Origin: an uncultured Micrococcales bacterium | GTDB lineage: Bacteria > Actinomycetota > Actinomycetes > S36-B12 > GCA-2699445 | NCBI GenBank assembly: GCA_903915555.1 | Contig: CAIWTL010000705.1 | Span: 1 to 22,407 of the forward strand | Direction: 5' to 3' | Length of the DNA stretch: 22,407 nucleotides | Notes under the pieces: model-generated | Told to the model about the DNA's origin: nothing | Database searches by the model: none | Seen by the model: only the letters and a program-made list of their open reading frames with translations | Part shown: piece after piece, positions 5,837 through 13,724 of the stretch | Layout of the letters: each line of letters opens with the position of its first letter | Position numbering within the stretch: position 1 is the stretch's first letter | Program-made: the position numbers and the translations under genes

Positions 5837-8035
5837 GTGACTGATGACGGTCTCGACCCGATCGTCGAGAGGGTTCGCCTGGCAGCACTGGTGGGTGATC
5901 TCAACGACGCGGTGCTCATGGAGACACCGGACCGGAAGGTCGCGCTGACCAATCAGGCCTTCTGCGACATGTTCCTGGTCCCTGCCCCACCGCAGGCTCT
6001 CGTCGGTGGCGACTGCGTCGAGGCGGCCAGATCGATGGGCCCGCTACTGGGGGACGTCGACCGCTTCCTCGAGCGGGTCGACGAGTTGATCGCCGAATGG
6101 CGCACCGCGACGGGGGAGCGGGTGCACCTGACCGATGGGCGACTTCTGGAGCGGGACTTCCTGCCGGTGACCCACGCCGACGGCACGCGCGAGATCGCCT
6201 GGGTGTATCGCGATGTCACCGAGTGGGAGTCGCTGCGGGCCGCCGCGGTGGAGTCCGCCCGGCAGAACGCGGAGCTGCTGTCCGCGATCAGCCACGACGT
6301 GCGCACCCCGGTCACCGGAATCGTGGGGCTGGTCGAACTGCTCCAGCGCCAGCCACTCGACCCCCGGACCCGACAGATCGTCGACAGTGTGCGGCAGTCC
6401 GCGGCGAGCCTGACGACGATGCTCGACGACTTCCTCGACGCAGCCCGTGCCGACGCCGGTCTGCTCGAGGTGCGGCCCGAGTCGGTTCGCCCGGACGACA
6501 TTCTCAGCGCAGTGACCGACATGGTGGGGCCCCTGGCGCGCGCGAAGGGGCTGCTGCTGGTCACCGGTGTGCACCCCGACCTGCCGCAGTGGGTCGATCT
6601 CGACGCAGGCCGGGTCAGGCAGATCCTGCTCAACGTCGTCTCCAACGCCGTGAAGTACACCTCGGCGGGCGTTGTCGCGGTGACGGCCGTCCCCGCGGGG
6701 GACGACATCGTGTTCGCCTGTGAGGACACAGGTCCGGGATTGGGGGACCAACCGGCCGATGAGGCCTTCCGGGCGTTCGTGACCGGCGCCGTGACCGCGT
6801 CGCAGGCGCCCAGGGGAGCGGGACTGGGACTGGCCATCGCGTCGAAACTGGCGGCGGTGATGGGCGGCACGCTGGGGGTATCGCGCACCGACGAGCGGGG
6901 ATCGCTCTTCGAGCTGTCTCTGCCCCTGGTGGTCTCCGATCGCCCCAGCGACCCGGATGGTCCACTCCTGGGACGACAGGTCGTGCTCCGCGGACCGGCG
7001 ATCGCCGTCGCCGCCGCCTCGCTGATGGTGCGGCGAGCGGGCGCCCAACTGGTGGACACCGGAGCCGACGTCGCGGTGGTCGTCGCTCCACGACTGCCGG
7101 TGGACCCCATCCCCGGGGTCGAGCGCACCGTTGTCCTCGCAGCCGTCGAACCCTTCCGGGTCCCGGACAGCCAGGAGGGGGTTTTGGCGGCGCCGGTCAG
7201 TGAGGCGGAGCTGTGCGCGGCCGTCCTCGGGTTGCCGGCCGAGGCGGCGGAAGGCGTCGACATGCCGGTCCTAACGACCGGTATCCGCGTGCTCCTCGTG
7301 GAGGACGACACGACCAACCGGACCCTGATCTCCCGGATGGTCGAGGTGATCGGCGGTGAGGTCACTGCCGTGGCCGACGGTCCCAGCGCTCTCCGGGTCC
7401 TGACCACAGACACCTTCGACGCAGTGCTCATGGACATCCACCTGCCGGGTCTCGACGGCGTCGAGACGGCGGGACTCATCCGCCGTCGGCAGGACGGGGG
7501 ACGGAGCGCCCGTCGCCTCGCGGTGGTCGCCATGACCGGATCGAGCGGATGGACCGACCCGCAGACGATGCTCACATCCGGGTTCGACGCCACGCTGCCC
7601 AAGCCCATGACCATTGCCGACCTGCATGCGTGCCTGTCTGCCCTCCCGACGGTGGCGGGAGGCGACGATGACGCCCCGCCCGCCCCATCGCCGGCTCCCG
7701 AGTCCGCCGCAGCTCTCGACATGGCGGCGGTGGACGCCCTGGTGCTCGACATCGGCGACGAGAGTCTGGTGCGCGAGACGATGCAGACCTATCTCGACGA
7801 ACTGCCGCAGCGCATAGCGGCGATGACTGTCGGTTCCGACGAGCAGCGCTCCATCAGGGAGGCGGCGCACAGCCTCAAGTCGGCCTCGGCCATGCTCGGC
7901 GCATCGCAGATGGCTGCCCTGTGCCTCGACGTGGAGTCGGCCGCAGGGCAGGGCGTGTGCACACCCGAACAGGTGGAGCGGGTCCGCGCCGAGGCCCCCC
8001 GGGTGATCGACGCGATGCGCGCCTACCTCGGCTGA
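5837..8035 (+). CDS. Hybrid sensor histidine kinase: PAS-HisKA-HATPase-pseudoreceiver-REC-HPt
   Basis: A 732-aa multi-step phosphorelay kinase with no obvious membrane segment. An N-terminal PAS domain spans about residues 12-130. HisKA has phospho-acceptor H153 in AISHDVRTP. The HATPase has an N-box around N270, DTGPGLG at 297-303 and GAGLGLA at 327-333. Residues 380-465 look like a receiver fold without the acidic pocket or Lys. A true receiver follows: E489-D490-D491, phospho-Asp D533 (LMDIHLPGLDG), T567 and K589. A C-terminal HPt has H678 in AHSLKSAS. No output domain is present, so phosphate presumably passes to a separate regulator not encoded nearby. GTG 5837 is chosen because a weak AGAGGGG precedes it and the PAS fold begins soon after; the frame stays open upstream to 5678, so a longer N-terminus is possible. 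Confidence 0.9.
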   Translation: MTDDGLDPIVERVRLAALVGDLNDAVLMETPDRKVALTNQAFCDMFLVPAPPQALVGGDCVEAARSMGPLLGDVDRFLERVDELIAEWRTATGERVHLTDGRLLERDFLPVTHADGTREIAWVYRDVTEWESLRAAAVESARQNAELLSAISHDVRTPVTGIVGLVELLQRQPLDPRTRQIVDSVRQSAASLTTMLDDFLDAARADAGLLEVRPESVRPDDILSAVTDMVGPLARAKGLLLVTGVHPDLPQWVDLDAGRVRQILLNVVSNAVKYTSAGVVAVTAVPAGDDIVFACEDTGPGLGDQPADEAFRAFVTGAVTASQAPRGAGLGLAIASKLAAVMGGTLGVSRTDERGSLFELSLPLVVSDRPSDPDGPLLGRQVVLRGPAIAVAAASLMVRRAGAQLVDTGADVAVVVAPRLPVDPIPGVERTVVLAAVEPFRVPDSQEGVLAAPVSEAELCAAVLGLPAEAAEGVDMPVLTTGIRVLLVEDDTTNRTLISRMVEVIGGEVTAVADGPSALRVLTTDTFDAVLMDIHLPGLDGVETAGLIRRRQDGGRSARRLAVVAMTGSSGWTDPQTMLTSGFDATLPKPMTIADLHACLSALPTVAGGDDDAPPAPSPAPESAAALDMAAVDALVLDIGDESLVRETMQTYLDELPQRIAAMTVGSDEQRSIREAAHSLKSASAMLGASQMAALCLDVESAAGQGVCTPEQVERVRAEAPRVIDAMRAYLG

Positions 8036-8048
8036 GGTCGCGGCGCGA

Positions 8049-8822
8049 TCAGTTGCTCGGGGCGGGGGCCGGAGCGCCGGGCTGGGCTGTCTGCAGCGTC
8101 GAGATATCCACGACGTCGGACTCCGGCGGGGGCGTGATCGTCACCGGCGCGTTCCACTCGGTCAGCGTCATCTTGCCGCTCTGTCCCTCGGGCGCTGTGA
8201 CCTCGATGGGCAGCGGCTCACCGGTCGTCGCGATCCACAACACGCCCTGCTGGCTGTCCAGGCCGACTGCCTCGACCCCGCCGATGTCCTTGACCGGCAG
8301 CTTCGTGAGCTTCTCGGGGGTGGCGAGGATCGTGCCGATGAAGTCCTTCACCGACGACAGTCCCGCGAAGCTCTGGGCGGCCGGGTTGTCCTTGGGAATC
8401 TTGATCCACTTTCCCTCGACCTGTGTGGCCACCTCCGGACCCAGTTGCTGGGCGAAGGAGGACCCCTTGATGTAGATGGCGTCAGTGGTTCCGACCACCT
8501 CGGCACTCTGGCCGTCGGGCTGCCCCAGCGTTCCGGTGGATCCCTGGTCGCTGAGGGTGATGTCCGTACGTACCGGGGTCCCCGCGTTGTCCTGCTCGAT
8601 CACCACGTTGACGCTGGAGGCCTTCTCGGCCGCTGCGCGTGAGGTCTTCAGGATCTGGTCCGCGGACTCCTTCTGGATGCCGTTGGGGGTGGCCTCGGTG
8701 CTGGGCACAGGACTCGCGCTGACACTGACCTCCGGGGTCGTCGTCGATGAGCTGCAGCCGGCGACTGAGGTGACGGCCAGAAGCGCGGCCGCGGAGAGGG
8801 CCAGCGGTGTTCGAGTCGACAT
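8049..8822 (-). CDS. LppX/LprG-family lipoprotein
   Basis: A 257-aa secreted lipoprotein. A short n-region and hydrophobic core lead to lipobox VAGC with lipidated C23. A low-complexity Ser/Thr/Pro linker (24-48) precedes a domain of the LppX/LprA/F/G type: SADQILKTSRAAAEKASSV helix, then strands with DITLSDQG and AIYIKGSSF. Mycobacterial relatives bind lipids or glycolipids at the envelope; the cargo here is unknown. The C-terminus is Pro/Ala-rich. The start is ATG 8822, not the in-frame ATG 12 codons upstream, because the signal peptide begins here and AAGGGA lies about 8 nt before it. It is convergent with the kinase gene (13-nt gap). Confidence 0.88.
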   Translation of the reverse strand: MSTRTPLALSAAALLAVTSVAGCSSSTTTPEVSVSASPVPSTEATPNGIQKESADQILKTSRAAAEKASSVNVVIEQDNAGTPVRTDITLSDQGSTGTLGQPDGQSAEVVGTTDAIYIKGSSFAQQLGPEVATQVEGKWIKIPKDNPAAQSFAGLSSVKDFIGTILATPEKLTKLPVKDIGGVEAVGLDSQQGVLWIATTGEPLPIEVTAPEGQSGKMTLTEWNAPVTITPPPESDVVDISTLQTAQPGAPAPAPSN

Positions 8823-8858
8823 GAGGATCCCTTCGTGGTGGCCCGGGTGGGCTCGCAC

Positions 8859-8864
8859 AGCCTA
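8859..8864 (-). promoter_or_regulatory. Candidate -10 of the lipoprotein gene
   Basis: Minus strand TAGGCT, about 36 nt before the ATG at 8822, predicting a start near 8852. The region where a -35 would lie falls within the coding-like remnant at 8871-8978. No good -35. Confidence 0.4.
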
Positions 8865-8870
8865 CGCGGG

Positions 8871-8978
8871 TTACCGCAGCGATTCGTCGAACAGGGTCAG
8901 GATTCGTTGCCAGGCGTCCGCTGCCGCGGTGTCCACATAGCCGGCATGCATGCCCACGGCGTCGGTCAACGGCGGGTC
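8871..8978 (-). pseudogene. 3' remnant of a gene, dienelactone-hydrolase-like C-terminus
   Basis: On the minus strand, a frame ending in TAA (8873-8871) reads about 35 codons finishing with AADAWQRILTLFDESLR. This resembles the C-terminal helix of dienelactone hydrolase/alpha-beta hydrolase proteins (DAW-R-L-FF---L). Third positions are about 80% G/C. There is no ribosome binding site for the internal ATG (8951), and upstream the frame runs out-of-frame into the fasciclin gene, so no complete gene exists. It is best read as a leftover 3' end. The family assignment rests on about 17 residues and is tentative. Confidence 0.4.
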
Positions 8979-9639
8979 ATAGTGTCGGCAAGAGCACGTT
9001 GCTGATGCCGTGGACCACGGCGTTGTCGGTACTGACGACGTCGATCTTGCTCTTGACGACCTGGTCGTTGAGGGGTCGGCCGTCCTTGTCCCCGAGGATG
9101 ATCACCGGGAACGCGGCGTTGCGGGAGAGCACCGTCACCCTGAGCTTCTGGGTGTTGGCCATGGTGATCTTCCGGGTACGTGGGCCGGCGAGAAGCTGTT
9201 CACCGGTCATCCGCTGCCCGGCGAGGACATGGTAAAGCAACACCTTGCGGATCTTGTCGACACCCAGTTTCGCAACGAGTGCGTTGTAGACCTTGGCCTC
9301 GTCGACAGTGGCGCCGAATCGGTGGGACTTGCTCAATGCACCCAGACGGAACGCCAGCACCTCGAAGGCCCGGTCGTTGGGAGCGAAGACGGTGAAGGCG
9401 GGAAGCGATGTCAGAGTTGCGTCGGCCCCGGTGACCAGTACCGCCTTGGTGACGATGTCGAAGTCGTAGGCGTTGTTGTCGGCCGGGCCGGTCGGATCGT
9501 TGTAGGTGCGTGTCAGTTGGCCGAGGAAGTCGTCGGTCTCCGGCTGGCTGAGGGCCCCGGCCGGAGACCAAGGGGCGAGTCCCGTGAGCGCGAGGGCGCC
9601 GGCGGCGGCGAGGGCGAAAGGACGGGTGCGGAAGGGCAT
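8977..9639 (-). CDS. Secreted fasciclin (FAS1) domain protein
   Basis: A 220-aa exported protein. It has a Sec signal peptide with likely cleavage after AGA (residue 29). One FAS1 domain fills the rest: TFVAP-like H1 box FTVFAPNDRAF around 83-93, H2-type LLYHVLAG near 139-146, and the C-terminal DNAVVHGISNVLLP typical of FAS1 ends. FAS1 domains mediate adhesion or ligand binding; the partner is unknown. There is no lipobox and no C-terminal anchor. The start at 9639 is supported by GGGAG about 8 nt upstream. Same strand as the lipoprotein and ClC genes but separated by 90 nt or more, so probably transcribed alone. Confidence 0.9.
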   Translation of the reverse strand: MPFRTRPFALAAAGALALTGLAPWSPAGALSQPETDDFLGQLTRTYNDPTGPADNNAYDFDIVTKAVLVTGADATLTSLPAFTVFAPNDRAFEVLAFRLGALSKSHRFGATVDEAKVYNALVAKLGVDKIRKVLLYHVLAGQRMTGEQLLAGPRTRKITMANTQKLRVTVLSRNAAFPVIILGDKDGRPLNDQVVKSKIDVVSTDNAVVHGISNVLLPTL

Positions 9640-9659
9640 CGCGGAACTCCCTGGTGGAA

Positions 9660-9674
9660 CCCGCCGGTGGCGGG
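9660..9674 (-). terminator. Hairpin between the ClC and fasciclin genes
   Basis: CCCGCC, 3-nt loop, GGCGGG, located 20 nt upstream of the fasciclin ATG and 56 nt past the ClC stop. It may terminate ClC transcription or form a 5' UTR stem of the fasciclin mRNA. No U-tract. Confidence 0.35.
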
Positions 9675-9729
9675 ATGGTGATCAATGTCAGAGCACCATG
9701 GATCGCTCGCTTTCGCAAGAAGAGGACGA

Positions 9730-11175
9730 TCAGCAGCGCTTCGGCTCGGTGTCGATGTCCGTGCCGCCGTCATCAGTGCTTCTGTCATCAGTGCCGCCGT
9801 CAGGCGCGTCGCCCTCGTCGGTCCCGCTGTCCTCGGCGGGAGTGGCGTCCGACGCCGCCCGGGCCGCTGCTGCGGTATCCACCGCCGAGGGGACCGGGGG
9901 AGGCCACTTGCGGTCATGGGCGATCCGCACCAGATAGCCGACGATGGCGCCGACGATCGCGACCGGGGCGGTGACCGCCCCGGCGGTGGAGGTGATGAGC
10001 AGAGCCAGCAACCCGGCGGTGAAGGTGACCTTCAGGGACGCTGCGATGCAGGCTGCGATCCCGGCCACGATCAGCGGCGTCTGCAGCGACGGGTCGATGA
10101 GCAGGGCCATGGCCGCACCCACCCCGACGCCCATGGCGACCGAGGGGAAGATGGGGCCGCCGCGGAATCCCGCTCCCAGGGCCAGTCCGTACACGATGAG
10201 CCGCCCGACGGTGGCCAGAAGCACCGCCGTGAACGACGTGGCGCCGATGAGTTCCGGTATTCCGCCCTCGCCATCGAACAGCACGGTCTCGATCGACAGT
10301 CCGGAGAAGTGGGTGATGACGATCCCCACGGTGCCGATCAGGATCGCCGCGACGAACAGCGTCGGGACGGGTCGGCGCTGTGCCACGCGCCACGTCTGCC
10401 AACCGATGGCCCGCGCCAGCAGTGTGAGCACGGCCGCCACTACGGCGGCGACGATAGCGAAGGCGATGCTCAGCCACGGCAGGCGGTCCAGGGGAGGGAG
10501 CCCCGCCACTGAGAGTGTGTGGGTGCCCAGGCCGCTGAAACCGCCGAGTCCGGTCATGACCAGGTAGCCGGCGGCCAGTGAGATGTAGACCGGGACGAGG
10601 GCGGCGACGGGGAGCACACCGAGAGCGGCGAATTCGAGGAAGAGGACGGCGGTGATGAACGGGTTGCCCAGGACCGCCCCGATCGCCGCCGCGCCGCCCA
10701 GCAACATCGCCAGTTGCCGGGCCTCGGCCTTGGCATTGCGGGCGAAGTACCCACCGAGAGCGGTCCCGCAGGCGATCAGCGGCGCCTCCGGGCCGAGCGG
10801 GATCGCCAGGATCAGGGTGGCCAGCGCCGCCAGGGCCACTCCACCGATCTGCTTGGGGCCGACGTTGAAGTGCAGCCCCTCGATCGGGGACCCGCCGGTA
10901 TGGCCCGGGAGTCGTTGGGCCACCGCGACGACGGCCGCGGCCACAACCATCCAGATGAGGACGTACCACCAGTCCTGGGCCGTGATGGGCAGTCCCCCGG
11001 GGATGTCCTTCCAGATGAGGTTCTGGCCGAACGACATGATCGCCAGGAAGACGGAGCCCACCAGAGCGCCACCGATACCGAGGGCGACGGCCAGGGCGAC
11101 GAGACGCCCCATGTCCGCCGGGCCCATCTCGGTGGCGGTGGCGGGCGCCGGGGCTGCTGACGGTGCGGCTGACAC
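9730..11175 (-). CDS. ClC-family chloride channel/antiporter
   Basis: A 481-aa polytopic membrane protein of the ClC superfamily. The core (about residues 22-420) has many hydrophobic helices. It includes GPEAP (128-132) at the GREGP position, so the gating Glu (E130) remains but Arg is lost; GNPFITAVLFLEF (170-182), the helix carrying the proton-glutamate region; and GFRGGPIFP (336-344), the GxFxP filter. The usual GSGIP is replaced by GHTGGSPIEG. This points to a divergent subgroup whose ion selectivity cannot be inferred. Residues 430-481 form a disordered acidic tail with GGTDD-type repeats; no CBS domains. The start is GTG 11175 with AAGGAG about 10 nt upstream. Confidence 0.9.
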   Translation of the reverse strand: MSAAPSAAPAPATATEMGPADMGRLVALAVALGIGGALVGSVFLAIMSFGQNLIWKDIPGGLPITAQDWWYVLIWMVVAAAVVAVAQRLPGHTGGSPIEGLHFNVGPKQIGGVALAALATLILAIPLGPEAPLIACGTALGGYFARNAKAEARQLAMLLGGAAAIGAVLGNPFITAVLFLEFAALGVLPVAALVPVYISLAAGYLVMTGLGGFSGLGTHTLSVAGLPPLDRLPWLSIAFAIVAAVVAAVLTLLARAIGWQTWRVAQRRPVPTLFVAAILIGTVGIVITHFSGLSIETVLFDGEGGIPELIGATSFTAVLLATVGRLIVYGLALGAGFRGGPIFPSVAMGVGVGAAMALLIDPSLQTPLIVAGIAACIAASLKVTFTAGLLALLITSTAGAVTAPVAIVGAIVGYLVRIAHDRKWPPPVPSAVDTAAAARAASDATPAEDSGTDEGDAPDGGTDDRSTDDGGTDIDTEPKRC

Positions 11176-11206
11176 TGCTCAGGTCTCCTTCCGGCGGGGC
11201 GCGACC

Positions 11207-11212
11207 AACCTA
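11207..11212 (-). promoter_or_regulatory. Candidate -10 of the ClC gene
   Basis: Minus strand TAGGTT followed by GG, about 31 nt before the GTG start. The same hexamer precedes the aldolase gene. No recognisable -35. Confidence 0.4.
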
Positions 11213-11253
11213 TCGGGTCCGGGGCGCGGCCGATGGTGCGCCACGGGTGCGGG

Positions 11254-12618
11254 TCACCCGGTGTAGAAGCCGTCGATATCCCCGAGGGCGGCGTCGAGGA
11301 TGGCGAGCCCCTCGCGGACCTCGTCCTCGGTGACCACACAGGGGGGAACGACGTGCAGCCGGTTGAAGTTGACGAAGGGCAGCAGACCCCGCGACACGCA
11401 TCCGGCGGTGAGGGCGGTCATGGCCTCACTCGTGCCGCCGTAGGGGGCCAGGGGCTCGCGGGTCGTCCGGTCGCTGACGAGGTCGAGAGCCCAGAAGACA
11501 CCCAGTCCACGGACCTCGCCGATCACCCGGTGCCGCTCGGCCAGCTCCCGTAGACCGGGTCCGATGACAGACTCCCCGATCTCGCGGGCATGGTCGACGA
11601 TGCCCTCGGCCTTCATCGCCCCGATGGTGGCCGATGCGGAGGCGCAGGCGAGGGGATGACCGCTGTAGGTCAAGCCTCCGGGAAAGACCCGGTCGTCGAA
11701 TGTGGCGGCGATCTCGTCGCTGATGATGACCCCGCCGAGGGGCACGTACCCGGAGTTGCTCCCCTTGGCGAAGATGATGAGGTCGGGGCGCGCGTCCCAG
11801 TGGTCGATGGCGAGCCATGCCCCGGTCCGGCCGAAGCCGGCCATGACCTCGTCGGCGATGTAGACGATGCCGTACTTGTCGCAGAGGGCGCGCACCCCAT
11901 CGAGGTAGCCCGGCGGGGGGATCAGGATCCCGGCGGTCCCCACGACGGTCTCGATGAGGATCGCTCCGACTGTGTTCGGGCCCTCGAAGCGGATGACCTC
12001 TTCCAGATGCTGGAGGGCGCGTTCGCACTCCTCTTCCTCGGTGCGGGCCCAGAAGGCCGACCGGTACAGGTAGGGACCGAAGAAGTGGACGTGTCCGTAG
12101 GCGAACTCATTCGGCCAACGCCGCGGGTCGCCGGTGGCGCTGATCGCCGCTCCCGTGTTGCCGTGGTAGCTGCGGTAGAAGCTGAGCACCTTGTGCTTCC
12201 CGGTGTGCAACCGCGCCATACGGATGGCGTTCTCCGCCGCGTCGGCGCCGCCGTTGGTGAAGAACACCTTGTTGTGGCCCGCAGGCGCCAGTTCGCTGAT
12301 CGTGCGGGCGGTCCGGCCGCGCACCAGGGAAGCGTGCTGCGGCGCCAGGGTGGCCTGCACGGCGGCCTGCTGCTGGATCGCCTCGACGACGGCAGGGTGC
12401 TGATGGCCGATGTTGGTGTTCACCAACTGGCTGGAGAAGTCGAGGAAGGTGTTGCCCTCGAAGTCCCAGATGCGCGTCCCCGCCCCGGACGCGAAGACCT
12501 TCGGCTTGAGCGCGCCCTGCGCACTCCATGAGTGGAAGACGTGAGCTCTGTCGAGGTCGAAGGCTTCCGAATTGCTGCCTTCAGCCCATGGATTGACATC
12601 GGATCCGTGGTCGGTCAT
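11254..12618 (-). CDS. Class III (PLP) aminotransferase
   Basis: A 454-aa fold-type I aminotransferase of class III (omega-amino acid/aspartate aminotransferase family). PLP site: GG around 123-124, YHGNT (151-155), DEV at 256-258 (D256 to the pyridine N), and Schiff-base K285 in FAKGSNSGYVPLGGV. The SQLVNTNIGHQHP segment and GGLTYSGHPLAC are typical of the subgroup annotated as aspartate or taurine/beta-alanine:pyruvate aminotransferases. The donor substrate cannot be told. The open frame continues far upstream antisense to the aldolase, but the family N-terminus fits ATG 12618, where TATCAT lies 6 nt upstream (leaderless; no Shine-Dalgarno). Divergent from fda. Confidence 0.92.
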   Translation of the reverse strand: MTDHGSDVNPWAEGSNSEAFDLDRAHVFHSWSAQGALKPKVFASGAGTRIWDFEGNTFLDFSSQLVNTNIGHQHPAVVEAIQQQAAVQATLAPQHASLVRGRTARTISELAPAGHNKVFFTNGGADAAENAIRMARLHTGKHKVLSFYRSYHGNTGAAISATGDPRRWPNEFAYGHVHFFGPYLYRSAFWARTEEEECERALQHLEEVIRFEGPNTVGAILIETVVGTAGILIPPPGYLDGVRALCDKYGIVYIADEVMAGFGRTGAWLAIDHWDARPDLIIFAKGSNSGYVPLGGVIISDEIAATFDDRVFPGGLTYSGHPLACASASATIGAMKAEGIVDHAREIGESVIGPGLRELAERHRVIGEVRGLGVFWALDLVSDRTTREPLAPYGGTSEAMTALTAGCVSRGLLPFVNFNRLHVVPPCVVTEDEVREGLAILDAALGDIDGFYTG

Positions 12619-12624
12619 GCCGAA

Positions 12625-12630
12625 ATGATA
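12625..12630 (-). promoter_or_regulatory. Candidate -10 of the aminotransferase (leaderless)
   Basis: Minus strand TATCAT then TTCGGC then ATG. The 6-nt gap places the transcription start at the start codon. Confidence 0.5.
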
Positions 12631-12689
12631 CGGGAACCGCAGTTGGCACCGGAAGGCGATCACTTGTTCCGTCGGGCTGCCGACCGGGT

Positions 12690-12695
12690 TAGGTT
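12690..12695 (+). promoter_or_regulatory. Candidate -10 of fda
   Basis: TAGGTT followed by GG, predicting a start near 12702 and a 25-nt leader that includes GGGGAGG (12717-12723) before ATG 12727. The possible -35 (TTCCGT at 12667-12672, 17-nt spacer) is weak. Confidence 0.45.
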
Positions 12696-12726
12696 GGCAG
12701 CACATTTCCTTGATCGGGGAGGATCG

Positions 12727-13614
12727 ATGGACGTCGAGATGTTCGACAGGATGCGCGACGGTCGTGGCTTCATCGCCGCCCTCGACCAGAGTGGCGGAAG
12801 CACTCCCAAGGCTCTGCGCCTCTACGGCATCCCCGAAGACGCGTATAGCGACGAGGCGCAGATGTTCGACTTGATCCACCGGATGCGCACCCGCATCATC
12901 ACCAGTCCGGCGTTCAACGGTGACCGCATCCTGGGATCGATCCTGTTCGAGCAGACGATGGACCGGGATATCGAGGGAATGGGGAGCGCCCAGTACCTGT
13001 GGCAGGTCAAGAACGTCGTGCCGTTCCTCAAAGTGGATCAGGGGCTGGCCACCGAGGCCGACGGGGTTCAGGTGATGAAGCCCATCGACGGACTCGAGGC
13101 GACTCTCGAGCGCGCCAAGACCAAGGGCGTCTTCGGGACCAAGATGCGTTCGGTCATCAAGGAGGGCAACCCCGTCGGGGTGGCCGAGGTCGTCGACCAG
13201 CAGTTCGAGGTCGCGCGGACGATCCTCGACGCGGGACTCATCCCGATCGTGGAGCCCGAGGTCGACATCCACAGCCCCACCAAGGAGAAGGCCGAGAGTT
13301 TCCTGCGACAGCAGATCACGGAGTGGGTCGACTCGTTGGCCGACCCCGACCACGTGATGCTCAAGCTGACCCTTCCGAGTCAGCCGGACTTCTATGCCGA
13401 TCTCATCGCCCACCCCAGGGTCCTGCGGGTCGTTGCCCTCAGCGGCGGCTACCCACGCGTCGAGGCCGACGAACTCCTGCGTCACAACCACGGGATGATC
13501 GCGAGTTTCTCCCGTGCTCTCACCGAGGGCCTGTCGGTCGATCAGAGCGATGAGGAGTTCAACGCGACGCTGGACCGCTCCATCCAGAGCATCTACGAGG
13601 CGTCATTGACGTGA
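12727..13614 (+). CDS. fda: Class I fructose-bisphosphate aldolase
   Basis: A 295-aa Schiff-base aldolase of the bacterial FdaB-like class I type, cleaving fructose 1,6-bisphosphate to glyceraldehyde 3-phosphate and dihydroxyacetone phosphate; it acts in glycolysis and gluconeogenesis. Seen: AALDQSGGSTPKAL (17-30), KVDQGL (102-107), IPIVEPEVDI (172-181), Schiff-base K213 in VMLKLTLPS, and phosphate-loop SGGYPR (239-244). Length matches the family (about 295). The start is ATG 12727, 3 nt after GGGGAGG. An in-frame extension upstream to 12532 is antisense to the aminotransferase and is rejected. Divergently transcribed from the aminotransferase across a 108-nt region. No metal-dependent class II motif is present. 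Confidence 0.95.
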   Translation: MDVEMFDRMRDGRGFIAALDQSGGSTPKALRLYGIPEDAYSDEAQMFDLIHRMRTRIITSPAFNGDRILGSILFEQTMDRDIEGMGSAQYLWQVKNVVPFLKVDQGLATEADGVQVMKPIDGLEATLERAKTKGVFGTKMRSVIKEGNPVGVAEVVDQQFEVARTILDAGLIPIVEPEVDIHSPTKEKAESFLRQQITEWVDSLADPDHVMLKLTLPSQPDFYADLIAHPRVLRVVALSGGYPRVEADELLRHNHGMIASFSRALTEGLSVDQSDEEFNATLDRSIQSIYEASLT

Positions 13615-13724
13615 CGCGGTGACGGTTCGGGGTCGCTTCCTCACAGTTAGTGGTGGAGTCGCCGGACGGCGAATGGGTTCCCGTCCGACGGAGGCAGGGG
13701 CCTACGATCGAGGAGGGGGAAGAC

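Noticed and set aside
5758..5844. 28-codon ORF overlapping the kinase start as a leader peptide
   Set aside because: No ribosome binding site or promoter at the right distance, and peptide without recognisable features.
5953..7752. Long minus-strand frame (599 codons)
   Set aside because: It is antisense to the hybrid kinase, rich in Ser/Arg/Pro/Thr, and matches no family; a high-GC shadow frame.
9740..9840. Short imperfect repeats (CATCAGTG/GCCGCCGTCA-type)
   Set aside because: They encode the Gly/Thr/Asp-rich tail of the ClC protein and need no separate explanation.
12619..13491. In-frame upstream extension of the aminotransferase (to a 745-aa protein)
   Set aside because: The extension is antisense to the clearly recognisable aldolase; the family N-terminus matches ATG 12618.
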